Of a stretch of 20,898 nucleotides of DNA, positions 1 to 6,904 are shown piece after piece. The notes under the pieces were generated by a model. That model worked only from the letters and a program-made list of their open reading frames with translations. It searched no databases and had not been told where the DNA came from. The stretch is from an uncultured Oscillospiraceae bacterium. GTDB taxonomy: Bacteria > Bacillota > Clostridia > Oscillospirales > Acutalibacteraceae. Within the stretch, counting starts at the first letter, position 1. The number at the start of each line of letters is the position of its first letter. The translations under genes and the position numbers were made by a program. The stretch lies in NCBI GenBank assembly GCA_900553255.1, contig USCI01000042.1:1-20898 (forward strand), read 5' to 3'.

Positions 1-262
1 CTTAAACTACTCTTCTCCTTCACAGTTCGCCGTCCAATATGTTTGACAAACCTACACCCCCTATTCTGCCGTGTGCTGCCAGATCGTATGCCGGCCATTG
101 ATCGGTTCCGCCGGATCGGCCAAAGCAAAAGCGCCGCGATCCCGGCGACGGCAGGAATAGTGTCAGCGGATATTCCTTCATAAGTTTCGGGCGGCTTCCC
201 CTACGGCAGCTTCACACACAGACCAACCCGCCGCGTTTTTTTCGGCAAAAGCGCCCGTTCCC
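1..262. other. Gene-free left end of window
   Basis: I see no convincing coding region here. The short open frames on both strands lack a ribosome binding site and do not resemble known proteins. The stretch is moderately G+C rich and contains a partly self-complementary segment around 90-122, but no clear terminator with a T-run. It is probably intergenic DNA before the gene at 347. Confidence 0.5.
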
Positions 263-291
263 TTGACTTTTATCCGCATTATGGCTATAAC
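263..291 (+). promoter_or_regulatory. Vegetative promoter for the 347 gene
   Basis: TTGACT (263-268) and TATAAC (286-291) are separated by exactly 17 bases, a good sigma-A-type promoter. Transcription would begin near 298, leaving a leader of about 50 nt before the AAGGAG ribosome binding site. Because the -35 box lies inside the longer open frame starting at 263, it also argues that the protein starts at 347. Confidence 0.75.
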
Positions 292-346
292 TGTAAATAT
301 AATCGCCTCCCTTGGGGAAAACCATCCCAGACGAAGGAGAATCCGT

Positions 347-1147
347 ATGATGGAAGAAATTCTCAGCACCTGCACAACACAGGGCTATAAAACCGACCCG
401 GCCGGCATCGTCAGCGGACTGACCGAGGGCATCGCTTTCCGGGCGGATCTGCCGGCGGGCACGCTGCAGCTGTCGGTAAACGTCCCCGCAGAAAAACTGC
501 CCCGGCTGCAGAAGCAGCTCGGTAGCCTTTACCCGGATATCTGGATTTCTGCAAACGAGGGCTACGGCATCCTGCTGACCCTGCCGGGCATGGCAGACAT
601 GAGCGGCGAAGCGTTTGCCGCCTTTCTGCGGGAAGCGGCACAGCGATCGCTCGGCGAGCTTCACGGCGCCTTTGACAATCATTTTGAGAAGGACCGGGAA
701 GGGCTTTCGCATTATCTGACCGGCATCCTCGGCGCGCTGCTCGGCGCCGTCGTGGGCGTGCTGCCGTGGTTTATCGCCAGCATGCTGCTGAACTGGCAGT
801 TCGGCTGGCTCGCTTTCCTGGTTAGCACCGGTTCCTTTTTCGGCTACCAGTATCTCCGGGGCGCACACAGCACATCGTTCGCCACCGCCTGTATCGTGAT
901 CGCCTCGCTGCTGGCGATGTTCGCCTCCTGCCTGCTCGACGCCGCAATCGGCCTGATGAACGTCAACCCGGCCATGACGCTGCTGGACGCCATGCGTTTC
1001 TACCTGAGCAGCGGTATCCAAATGCTGCTCCAGGATATGCTGTTCGGTATCGTGTTCGCGGCGATCGGCCTGATCGGCATCCGCAGCCGGGTGCTGTCCT
1101 ATACCCACGAGTCCCAGTGGCTGCGCCGCAGCCGGAAACGGAAATAA
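347..1147 (+). CDS. Unknown membrane protein with four C-terminal membrane spans
   Basis: I do not recognise this 266-residue protein. Start chosen at 347: AAGGAG at 334-339 sits 7 bases ahead, whereas the upstream in-frame ATG at 263 falls on the promoter. The first ~120 residues are soluble and mixed alpha/beta in character. The second half has four likely membrane spans at about residues 124-148, 152-168, 178-205 and 226-246, followed by a strongly basic tail (RRSRKRK) expected to stay in the cytoplasm. There is no signal peptide or catalytic motif I can name. The gene is monocistronic with its own promoter and ends 4 bases from the stop of the convergent ATPase gene, with no terminator between them, so the two mRNAs probably overlap at their 3' ends. 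Confidence 0.85.
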   Translation: MMEEILSTCTTQGYKTDPAGIVSGLTEGIAFRADLPAGTLQLSVNVPAEKLPRLQKQLGSLYPDIWISANEGYGILLTLPGMADMSGEAFAAFLREAAQRSLGELHGAFDNHFEKDREGLSHYLTGILGALLGAVVGVLPWFIASMLLNWQFGWLAFLVSTGSFFGYQYLRGAHSTSFATACIVIASLLAMFASCLLDAAIGLMNVNPAMTLLDAMRFYLSSGIQMLLQDMLFGIVFAAIGLIGIRSRVLSYTHESQWLRRSRKRK

Positions 1148-1151
1148 CCCG

Positions 1152-1904
1152 TCAGCGTTGCGGTTCATCCAGCAGCTCGTGAAGCACCGCCTCCGGCTGT
1201 CGGTAAAACCGCTGCAGGATCTGGAAATGGGCGGTTTCGCGGTACGGCACCGCCTCCGGCCCGCTCCTGCGGAATTCGTATACCTGCGCACCCGGGCACG
1301 CGGTCAGCAGCGGCGAATGGGTCGCGATGATCAGCTGTGCCCCCGCCTGCGCCAGCTCATGGATGCGAGCGAGCAGCGCCATCTGCCCGACCGGCGACAG
1401 GGCGGCCTCCGGCTCATCGAGGATATACAGTCCGCCGCCGGAAAAGCGTTCCCGCACCAGTGCCAGGAAGCTCTCGCCGTGTGACTGCTCGTGCAGGGAA
1501 ACGCCGCCGTAAGCAGACCGGATCAGCGGCGAGGAATCTCCCGGTGCGTCGTCCAATTCGTCGATATTGGTCGCCACATTATAAAAGCTTTCGGCGCGCA
1601 GGAAATAGGCATCGCGGGGCGAAACCGCGCCCTTTTCCAAATGGACCGCCCGCCAAAGCGGCGAATGGGAATCCCGGGTGGAAAACACAAAATTGCGGGA
1701 GCCGCCCTCGGGATTGAGGCCGTATGCCACGGCGAGCGCCTCGATCAGCGTGGATTTGCCGGTGCCGTTTTCCCCAACAAAAAAGGTCACCGGCGCGGTA
1801 AACGTCAGCCCGCCGCCGCGCACCGCCGGCAGCCCGGCCAGATAGCTGCCCGCCGGAATTTGGGCGGTATCCACCGAAAAACGCCGGATAAAGAGCCGGT
1901 TCAT
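1152..1904 (-). CDS. AAA family ATPase (COG3910-like, SMC/ABC-type fold)
   Basis: This 250-residue protein is a predicted ATPase of the compact type related to RecF/SMC/ABC nucleotide-binding domains. Visible motifs in order: Walker A GENGTGKST (44-52), an ABC signature-like SHGES (141-145), Walker B LYILDEPEAAL (159-169), and the H-switch IIATHSP (192-198). That is the full ABC-type set without a membrane domain or a long coiled coil. Members of this family are widespread and their role is not established; DNA-end, antitoxin-like or defence functions have been suggested for relatives, but nothing here selects one. It lies 42 bases behind the HD-domain gene on the same strand and probably shares its transcript. 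A purine-rich GGGGAGGAGAGGG precedes the ATG. Confidence 0.9.
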   Translation of the reverse strand: MNRLFIRRFSVDTAQIPAGSYLAGLPAVRGGGLTFTAPVTFFVGENGTGKSTLIEALAVAYGLNPEGGSRNFVFSTRDSHSPLWRAVHLEKGAVSPRDAYFLRAESFYNVATNIDELDDAPGDSSPLIRSAYGGVSLHEQSHGESFLALVRERFSGGGLYILDEPEAALSPVGQMALLARIHELAQAGAQLIIATHSPLLTACPGAQVYEFRRSGPEAVPYRETAHFQILQRFYRQPEAVLHELLDEPQR

Positions 1905-1946
1905 CCCTCTCCTCCCCTTCCGGACGCCGTCCCGGCCTGTTAGCCG

Positions 1947-2621
1947 TCACAGCATCCGCGTCTCGTTGATCACCAGTTCAAAATCCATGCCGAGGAAGGC
2001 GGCCGCCGAACGGCACAGGGTCATGCGGGTGAGGAAAATCTCAAAATAGTCCATCACCGCACAGATGGACGTATCAATCCGGAGCTTGAGGGTGATGATT
2101 CTGCTTTCGCGACTGACCGTCAGCGCGGAATCCACCACTGCATAGTTGACCCGGTCGTGGATGTCGAAATGGCTGTCGATCGGGGACACACGCACCCGGC
2201 TGCGGCGCACGTCGCTTTTGTCGGCCAGGATCAGCGCCGCGCTCAGCGGCGTTACCGCGGCAGCGGTGCCCTCGTCATGGTTGCCGATTGCGGTCATCAC
2301 CGCCGTCGCCTCGCGGATATCCACGCCCCAGCCGCGCAGCAGGTCAAAGGCCAGCAGCGCACCCGACATCGCGTGGTTGCTGCGGTTGATCGCATTGCCG
2401 ATATCGTGCATATAGCCGGCGATGCGCGCCAGCTCGCAGGTGCGCGCGTCGTAGCCCAGGGTTTCGAGCAGGTCGCCCGCCACCTTGGCGGTCATCCCTG
2501 CATGGGCGTACCCGTGATCGGTAAAGCCGCGCACCCGCAGCGACTCGTTGCCCGCTTCAATGAGCACACGCACCTCTTCGTTGTGACGTACTTCTTCATA
2601 GGTGAGCATTTCCGGTGTCAT
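1947..2621 (-). CDS. HD-domain phosphohydrolase
   Basis: This 224-residue protein contains a metal-dependent HD phosphohydrolase domain. Candidate ligands are visible in order: H40 (GYAHAG), H72-D73 (YMHDIGNAIN), H83 (SNHAMSG), H115-D116 (GNHDEG) and D134 (LADKSDV). The HDIGN...H...NHDE spacing is typical of soluble HD hydrolases acting on nucleotides or phosphate esters; the substrate cannot be read from sequence. The C-terminal ~80 residues (from about 145) form a beta-rich extension seen in a clostridial subgroup. The start could be the ATG at 2621, very close to AAGGAAGG, or the next in-frame ATG at 2609, which has a more comfortable spacing of 12. It leads a two-gene unit with the AAA ATPase and is divergent from coaX. 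Confidence 0.88.
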   Translation of the reverse strand: MTPEMLTYEEVRHNEEVRVLIEAGNESLRVRGFTDHGYAHAGMTAKVAGDLLETLGYDARTCELARIAGYMHDIGNAINRSNHAMSGALLAFDLLRGWGVDIREATAVMTAIGNHDEGTAAAVTPLSAALILADKSDVRRSRVRVSPIDSHFDIHDRVNYAVVDSALTVSRESRIITLKLRIDTSICAVMDYFEIFLTRMTLCRSAAAFLGMDFELVINETRML

Positions 2622-2644
2622 CCTTCCTTGGCCTGTGGAGTAAA

Positions 2645-2692
2645 GCAGGGGGACCCTGCCCGGCCGCCTGTCCCGGCGGCCTTTCGGTTTTT
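2645..2692 (+). terminator. Double hairpin between divergent HD gene and coaX
   Basis: Two adjacent perfect hairpins: GCAGGG/CCCTGC (2645-2659) and GGCCGCC/GGCGGCC (2662-2681), the second followed by TTTCGGTTTTT. On the plus strand this looks like a terminator that would stop readthrough into coaX. On the minus strand it lies in the 5' leader of the HD-domain gene. No plus-strand gene ends nearby, so its job is uncertain. Confidence 0.45.
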
Positions 2693-2721
2693 ATTGTACC
2701 CGCTTTTCCCCGCCCGTGCAA
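2693..2721 (-). promoter_or_regulatory. Promoter for the HD/AAA operon
   Basis: On the minus strand TTGCAC (2721-2716) and TACAAT (2698-2693) are separated by 17 bases. The transcript would start within the hairpin region near 2686, giving a ~65-nt leader. It is arranged back to back with the coaX promoter 18 bases away. Confidence 0.65.
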
Positions 2722-2738
2722 GACTTTCCCTGCGTCAT

Positions 2739-2767
2739 TTGACGGAAACCGGGCGTTTGCGTATAAT
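2739..2767 (+). promoter_or_regulatory. Promoter for coaX
   Basis: TTGACG (2739-2744) and TATAAT (2762-2767) with a 17-base spacer, a near-consensus sigma-A promoter. It lies 44 bases upstream of the coaX start codon. Confidence 0.8.
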
Positions 2768-2810
2768 AAGAGGGAAATTTCACCAAACTGTAAATAAGGG
2801 GGCTGACCCT

Positions 2811-3578
2811 GTGCTGCTGACACTGGACATGGGCAATACCAATATCACCATTGGGGTTTTCGACGGCGACCGGCTGGTGCTGGAATCGCGCGTGGCGACC
2901 GATCCCACCAAAATGGAAGATCAATACGCGGTGGAGCTTTTGGATATCCTGCGCCTGTACGGGGTAAATGCGGGCGATATCGACGGCTCGATTATCTCCT
3001 CGGTGGTGCCGCCGCTCGATCACGCCATCCGCCGCGCGGTCAAAAAGGTTACCGGCGCCGCACCGCTGATCGTCGGCCCGGGTACCCGCACCGGCATCAA
3101 CATCCGCATCGACAACCCGGCGCAGCTCGGCGCCGACCTGCTCGTCGGTGCGGTGGCGGCGGTGGCCAAATACGGTACGCCGTGCATCATCTGGGATCTC
3201 GGCACCGCGACCACCGTTTCGGTAATCGACCAGAACGGCTATTTCCGCGGCGGGGTTATCGCCGCCGGCATCGGCACCGCGCTCAACTCGCTGATCGCCA
3301 ACACCTCGCTGCTCCAGCGCATCAGCATCGAGGCGCCCCCGCATGTCATCGGCTCGAATACCATCGATTCGATGCAGTCTGGCGCGGTGTACGGCACCGC
3401 GGCGATGATCGACGGCATGTGCGACCGCATCGAGGACGAGCTCGGGGTCAGCGCCAACATCGTTGCGACCGGCGGCCTGAGCCGGGAGATCACCCCGCAC
3501 TGCCGCCGGCAGATCACCTACGATGAAAACCTGCTGCTCGAAGGGCTGCGGCTGGTGTACGAAAAAAACAAGAAATAA
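2811..3578 (+). CDS. coaX: Type III pantothenate kinase
   Basis: CoaX phosphorylates pantothenate with ATP in the first step of coenzyme A synthesis in the cytoplasm. The GTG at 2811 gives 255 residues, the usual family length, and follows AAGGGGG with 7-8 bases of spacing; the open frame continues far upstream, but only this start places the ASKHA-fold N-terminus LTLDMGNTN at residues 3-11. Other family hallmarks: PPLDHAI (67-73), GTRTGINIRIDNP (91-103), GADLLVGA with the catalytic aspartate D109, IWDLGTATTVSVID (127-140), the GGVIAAGIGTALNSL phosphate-binding segment (147-161) and TGGLS (220-224). Type III enzymes are known to use K+ or NH4+ and to escape CoA feedback. The next gene begins 13 bases after the stop. 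Confidence 0.97.
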   Translation: MLLTLDMGNTNITIGVFDGDRLVLESRVATDPTKMEDQYAVELLDILRLYGVNAGDIDGSIISSVVPPLDHAIRRAVKKVTGAAPLIVGPGTRTGINIRIDNPAQLGADLLVGAVAAVAKYGTPCIIWDLGTATTVSVIDQNGYFRGGVIAAGIGTALNSLIANTSLLQRISIEAPPHVIGSNTIDSMQSGAVYGTAAMIDGMCDRIEDELGVSANIVATGGLSREITPHCRRQITYDENLLLEGLRLVYEKNKK

Positions 3579-3591
3579 GAAGGAGCCGCTT

Positions 3592-4221
3592 ATGCCTATA
3601 CGTTTGGAAACCCCGGCCGATTACCGGGAGACGGAGGAGCTGACCCGGGAAGCCTTCTGGAACCACTTTTCCCCGGGCTGTGCGGAGCATCTGATCCTGC
3701 ACCAGCTGCGCAGCCATCCGGATTTTGTCCCGGCGCTGGATTTTGTCGCCGAAGAGGACGGCCGGCTGGTCGGGCATATCGCCTACACCCGTGCGGAAAT
3801 CCGCCGCGAGGGAAGGGACAGCGTTGCGGTGCTGTGCCTCGGCCCGGTCAGCGTCCTGCCCGAACGGCAGCGCACCGGCATCGGTTCAGCACTCATCCGG
3901 CACTCGCTTGACGCCGCCCGAGATCTCGGTTTTGCCGTGGTGTGCCTGTACGGCGACCCCTGCTATTATCACCGCTTCGGCTTCCGCTGCGCGGAGAAAT
4001 ACGATATTCGCACCGAAGACGGCTTTTACGCCGCAGCGCTGCACGCGCTGGAGCTGAAGCCAGGCGCGCTCGCGGACGCGGCGGGTCGCTTTGCCGAAAG
4101 TCCCGGCTTCGCGGTGGACGAAAAGGCGCTGGCTGACTTTGATGCAGGCTTTGCGCCGAAGGAACGCGAAGAAACGCCTTTTCAGCAGGAATTCCGTTTT
4201 TTGGCCGGCCTGCGCTATTGA
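3592..4221 (+). CDS. GNAT family N-acetyltransferase (YhbS-like)
   Basis: A 209-residue GCN5-related acetyltransferase. The acetyl-CoA binding motif A is clear: LGPVSVLPERQRTGIGSALIRHSL (about residues 84-107), with the Q/R-x-x-G-x-G/A signature, followed by the YYHRFGF motif common near the C-terminal end of the core (about 125-131). The ~60-residue C-terminal extension resembles the YhbS subgroup. The acceptor is unknown; small molecules or protein N-termini are both possible. The ATG at 3592 has AGAAGGAG seven bases upstream and lies 13 bases after coaX, so the two are probably co-transcribed, although no link to CoA synthesis beyond shared acyl-CoA chemistry is evident. The stop codon overlaps the -35 box of the next promoter. 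Confidence 0.93.
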   Translation: MPIRLETPADYRETEELTREAFWNHFSPGCAEHLILHQLRSHPDFVPALDFVAEEDGRLVGHIAYTRAEIRREGRDSVAVLCLGPVSVLPERQRTGIGSALIRHSLDAARDLGFAVVCLYGDPCYYHRFGFRCAEKYDIRTEDGFYAAALHALELKPGALADAAGRFAESPGFAVDEKALADFDAGFAPKEREETPFQQEFRFLAGLRY

Positions 4222-4246
4222 CACCAGAATACAAATCGTATACACT
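4218..4246 (+). promoter_or_regulatory. Promoter for the ECF S-component gene
   Basis: A perfect TTGACA (4218-4223) is followed after 17 bases by TACACT (4241-4246). The -35 box shares bases with the TGA stop of the preceding acetyltransferase gene. Transcription from about 4253 leaves a leader near 198 nt. Confidence 0.75.
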
Positions 4247-4252
4247 GTAAAA

Positions 4253-4450
4253 AACACTACACATTGTATCGCCGCCCCCGCTTGTTCCGGCTGCCTTCCA
4301 CGTACACATTTGCAGGCGGCGAACGCGGAAAATCCGTGACGGATCCGGCAGTTACCGTAAGGGACTGACCACGTCACTTTACATAGTCCGCCCATCCACC
4401 CGTGATTGCGCTGCATCCCGCAGGGGAGCAGCAGCAAGGAGGTAATGATC
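4253..4450 (+). promoter_or_regulatory. Long structured 5' leader, candidate riboswitch
   Basis: About 198 nt separate the predicted transcription start from the transporter ATG. Visible pairings: ATCCG/CGGAT with a TGA loop (about 4332-4344), GGACT/AGTCC (about 4362-4390), and a nine-pair hairpin GCTGCATCCC-GCA-GGGGAGCAGC (4410-4432, one mismatch) ending three bases before the Shine-Dalgarno at 4436-4442. The segment from about 4319 to 4361 (GAACGCGGAAAATCC, then ACGG...CCGTAAGG) loosely resembles the core of cobalamin riboswitches, but I find no B12 box. I therefore do not assign a class. A leader this long before a vitamin-type transporter makes ligand-controlled expression a reasonable inference. 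Confidence 0.4.
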
Positions 4451-5032
4451 ATGGCAAAAACCCAGAAAATGGCCCTGCAGACCCTCGCGCTGGGCGCTAT
4501 GCTCACCGCGCTGGTCATTGTGCTTCAGCTGTTGGGGTCGTTTATCCGCTTCGGTGTGTTTTCGATTTCCCTGGTGCTCATCCCCATTGTGGTGGGCGCC
4601 GCCATGTGCGGACCGGCCATCAGCGCATGGCTCGGTCTCGTGTTCGGCATCGCGGTGCTGCTCAGCGGCGACGCCGCGGCTTTTCTGGCCGTGTCGGTAC
4701 CCGGCACGATTCTGACGGTGCTGGCCAAAGGCGTGCTGTGCGGCGCTGCCGCCGGCTTCACCTACCGATGGCTGTCCAAAAAGAACGTCTATCTCGGCGT
4801 GTTTGCGGCGGCCATTGTCTGCCCGGTGGTCAATACGGGGGTATTTCTCCTCGGCTGCCTGCTGTTTTTCCTGCCCACCATAACCGCATGGGCCGGCGGG
4901 AACGGCCAGACCGTATGGCAGTACATCCTGTTCGGCCTGGTAGGCGGCAACTTTTTATTCGAACTGGGCTTCAACCTGGTGCTCAGCCCGATTATTGTCC
5001 GGCTGCTGCGCATCAGCAAAAAGCTGCGCTGA
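4451..5032 (+). CDS. ECF transporter S component (substrate-specific subunit)
   Basis: This 193-residue membrane protein resembles substrate-binding (S) subunits of energy-coupling-factor vitamin importers, which work with a shared EcfT/EcfA1/EcfA2 module encoded elsewhere. It has about six hydrophobic segments and the family-typical LVLIPIVVGAAMCGPAISAW stretch near residues 45-65, which joins two helices, and ends in a basic tail (RISKKLR). The start at 4451 lies 8 bases after AAGGAGG; the in-frame ATG at 4445 is too close at 2 bases. Proximity to coaX suggests pantothenate as substrate, and the long leader suggests ligand control. Both are inferences; riboflavin, folate, cobalamin and other substrates remain possible. 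A strong terminator follows. Confidence 0.85.
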   Translation: MAKTQKMALQTLALGAMLTALVIVLQLLGSFIRFGVFSISLVLIPIVVGAAMCGPAISAWLGLVFGIAVLLSGDAAAFLAVSVPGTILTVLAKGVLCGAAAGFTYRWLSKKNVYLGVFAAAIVCPVVNTGVFLLGCLLFFLPTITAWAGGNGQTVWQYILFGLVGGNFLFELGFNLVLSPIIVRLLRISKKLR

Positions 5033-5054
5033 CCCGGTCACCCCTGCCTATTCA

Positions 5055-5088
5055 GCCGTCCCGGATCTTTCGGTCCGGGACGGCTTTT
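5055..5088 (+). terminator. Intrinsic terminator after the ECF S-component gene
   Basis: An 11-bp perfect stem GCCGTCCCGGA/TCCGGGACGGC (5055-5065 with 5074-5084) is followed by TTTTGGTTT. It closes the coaX-to-transporter region before the dipicolinate operon. Confidence 0.9.
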
Positions 5089-5158
5089 GGTTTATAAACG
5101 CCCCTTCCGCAGCCGCCGGCCGTACCCGGAGCGTTCCCGGCAGGGAGTCCCGCCGATG

Positions 5159-5187
5159 AACATTCTCCCCTTCCCTTTCATAGGATA
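5159..5187 (+). promoter_or_regulatory. Sigma-K-type promoter for dpaAB
   Basis: AAC (5159-5161) and CATAGGATA (5179-5187), separated by 17 bases, match the mother-cell sigma-K consensus mAC-N16/17-CATAnnnTA. In Bacillus subtilis the homologous spoVF operon is transcribed by sigma-K, so position and function agree. No good vegetative promoter is visible between the preceding terminator and dpaA. A 7-bp hairpin GCGCCGT/ACGGCGC (5240-5257) ends just before the ribosome binding site. Confidence 0.65.
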
Positions 5188-5271
5188 GAGCGAGATGGCG
5201 TTCCCGGACGTACCCGGGCGCCTGCAAGACTCGAACAAGGCGCCGTAAAGACGGCGCAGAAAGGAATGAGG

Positions 5272-6150
5272 ATGATGAACGGTATCGATACCTTTGCCGT
5301 CATCGGCGGCGACCTGCGTTCGGCGTATCTCGCCGGCCTGCTGGCCGAGGATGGGTATAAAGTGATTACCTCCGGCTTCGACAGCACGGACCTGCCGCCG
5401 TGTGTAACCGGCTGCACCAATCCCGCCCAGGCGGTCTCTCTTGCGGACTGCGTAATCCTGCCGCTGCCGGTAACCACAGACGATTCCACCATCAACGCAC
5501 CGTTTTCCCGCATGCGGATTTCGCTCGACCAGGTGTTAAATCCCCTGCTCAAGCGGCAGTACCTCGTGGGCGGCTCGGTATCCGACTGTGTACGGCGGGA
5601 GGTGGAGGCGCGCGGGCTGATGATTGACGATTATTTCAAGCGGGAGGAGCTGGCGGTACATAATGCCGTCCCCACGGCGGAAGGCGCCATCCAGCTGGCG
5701 ATGGAGGAGCTCCCGGTCACCATCGGCGGCGCACGCTGCCTGATCACCGGCTACGGGCGGGTGGGCCGCGTGCTGTCCCGGCTGCTGGTCGCGCTCGGTG
5801 CGCAGGTGACGGTAGCCGCCCGCAAATTTGCCGATCTCGCCTGGGCCGAGGCGCAGGGCTGCCACGCCGTGGAGCTTTCCCGCATGCGGGAGTCCGGCGA
5901 CTACGACGTGATTTTCAACACCGTCCCCTCACTGCTGTTCGACCGGCCGATGCTCAAGGCGCTGGACAAAGGCACCCTGCTGATCGACCTGGCCTCCCGG
6001 CCGGGCGGGGTGGATTTCAACGCCGCCGCCGAGCTGCAGATCAAAACCATCTGGGCGCTGTCGCTGCCCGGCCGCGTCGCGCCGAAGAGCGCCGGACAGA
6101 TCATCAAGACCACCATACTCAATATGATCCGGGAGGGGAACGCGCCATGA
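5272..6150 (+). CDS. dpaA: Dipicolinate synthase subunit A
   Basis: DpaA (SpoVFA) and DpaB together oxidise a lysine-pathway intermediate to dipicolinic acid in the mother cell; the product is pumped into the forespore and gives the spore core its heat resistance. The protein is 292 residues, normal for the family. Hallmarks are an N-terminal dinucleotide-fold segment (FAVIGGDLRSAYLAGLL, about 8-24), DYFKREELAVHNAVPTAEGA (120-139), the Rossmann motif GYGRVGR (160-166) and LPGRVAPKSAGQII (265-278). ATG codons occur at 5266, 5272 and 5275; AAGGA at 5261-5265 is best placed for 5272. dpaB follows after 72 bases. Its presence is strong evidence for an endospore-forming host. Confidence 0.96.
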   Translation: MMNGIDTFAVIGGDLRSAYLAGLLAEDGYKVITSGFDSTDLPPCVTGCTNPAQAVSLADCVILPLPVTTDDSTINAPFSRMRISLDQVLNPLLKRQYLVGGSVSDCVRREVEARGLMIDDYFKREELAVHNAVPTAEGAIQLAMEELPVTIGGARCLITGYGRVGRVLSRLLVALGAQVTVAARKFADLAWAEAQGCHAVELSRMRESGDYDVIFNTVPSLLFDRPMLKALDKGTLLIDLASRPGGVDFNAAAELQIKTIWALSLPGRVAPKSAGQIIKTTILNMIREGNAP

Positions 6151-6222
6151 CGTCCGGCCGTCTGAACAAGCCGGAAACACCCCCTATCCCACATATTTTG
6201 CCACACGCAGAAGGAGGAGCTG

Positions 6223-6792
6223 ATGGAAATGCGTATAGGCTTTGCGTTGTCCGGATCATTCTGCACCTTTGAACGGGTAATCGGGCAGGTGCGGACCCTC
6301 GTGGCGGGCGGCGCAGATGTCACCCCGATCCTGTCGTTCAATGCAGCGTCGCTCGATACCCGTTTCGGCCGGGCGGAGGACTGGAAGCGCCAGCTCGAAG
6401 AGATCACCGGCCATAAGCCGCTGACCACCCTGACCGAGGTGGAGCCGATCGGCCCAAAGGGGCTTTTCGACGTGCTGGTGGTCGCCCCCTGCACCGGCGC
6501 AACCCTCGGCCGGCTGGCGAACGGGATCAGCGACACACCTGTCACCCTGGCGGTCAAATCGCACCTGCGCCGCAGCCGGCCGGTAGTGCTTGCGGTATCC
6601 ACCAACGACGCACTCGGCGGCTCGATGCGCAGCATCGCGCTGCTGAAAAACACCAAGCATCTGTATTTTGTCCCGATGTCCCAGGATGACGCGGTGAATA
6701 AGCCGAACTCGCTGGTCGCGGATTTCTCCCGCATCGAGGATACCATCGCGGCGTCGCTTGTCGGCATGCAGCTGCAGCCGCTGTTCATGTAA
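6223..6792 (+). CDS. dpaB: Dipicolinate synthase subunit B
   Basis: DpaB (SpoVFB) is the flavoprotein-fold partner of DpaA. The 189-residue protein has the expected N-terminal flavoprotein-like start (GFALSGSFCTF), the VVAPCTGATLGRLANGISD motif (about 86-104) and the VLAVSTNDALGGSM segment (about 123-136) shared with phosphopantothenoylcysteine-decarboxylase-like proteins. The start at 6223 has AAGGAGG (6211-6217) five bases ahead. Unlike in Bacillus subtilis, where aspartate-pathway genes (asd, dapG, dapA) follow, here a strong terminator closes the unit directly after dpaB, so the operon consists only of the two synthase subunits. Confidence 0.96.
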   Translation: MEMRIGFALSGSFCTFERVIGQVRTLVAGGADVTPILSFNAASLDTRFGRAEDWKRQLEEITGHKPLTTLTEVEPIGPKGLFDVLVVAPCTGATLGRLANGISDTPVTLAVKSHLRRSRPVVLAVSTNDALGGSMRSIALLKNTKHLYFVPMSQDDAVNKPNSLVADFSRIEDTIAASLVGMQLQPLFM

Positions 6793-6808
6793 ACCGGCAC
6801 ACATACAC

Positions 6809-6843
6809 AAAATCACCGGGCGGCAATGCCGCCCGGTGATTTT
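6809..6843. terminator. Bidirectional terminator between dpaB and the membrane-protein gene
   Basis: A 16-bp perfect inverted repeat (6809-6824 with 6828-6843, AAT loop) whose arms begin AAAATCACC and end GGTGATTTT gives a U-tract on both strands. It can serve dpaB on the plus strand and the convergent 6905-8608 gene on the minus strand. The same ATCACCGGGCGG stem recurs downstream of serS (14749-14777). Confidence 0.88.
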
Positions 6844-6904
6844 GCCTGCAATCCGGCTGCCGTACCTCCATCCGGTCCGCATGCCGCCGCCCGGAAAATA
6901 ACGG

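Noticed and set aside
212..1291. A 359-codon frame on the minus strand opposite the membrane protein gene
   Set aside because: It runs antisense through the promoter and coding region at 263-1147, has shadow-type composition (Q, H, R, A), and lacks a ribosome binding site.
2157..2810. In-frame upstream extension of coaX
   Set aside because: It covers the HD-domain gene on the opposite strand and both divergent promoters; the GTG at 2811 alone gives the normal CoaX length.
4319..4400. Cobalamin riboswitch
   Set aside because: Part of the core pattern is present, but no B12 box (AGCCAGGAGACCTGCC-like) follows, so I list only an unassigned leader.
6147..6269. Small gene between dpaA and dpaB (ATGA overlap at 6147)
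   Set aside because: The frame has no own ribosome binding site beyond the coding end of dpaA, overlaps dpaB, and resembles nothing.
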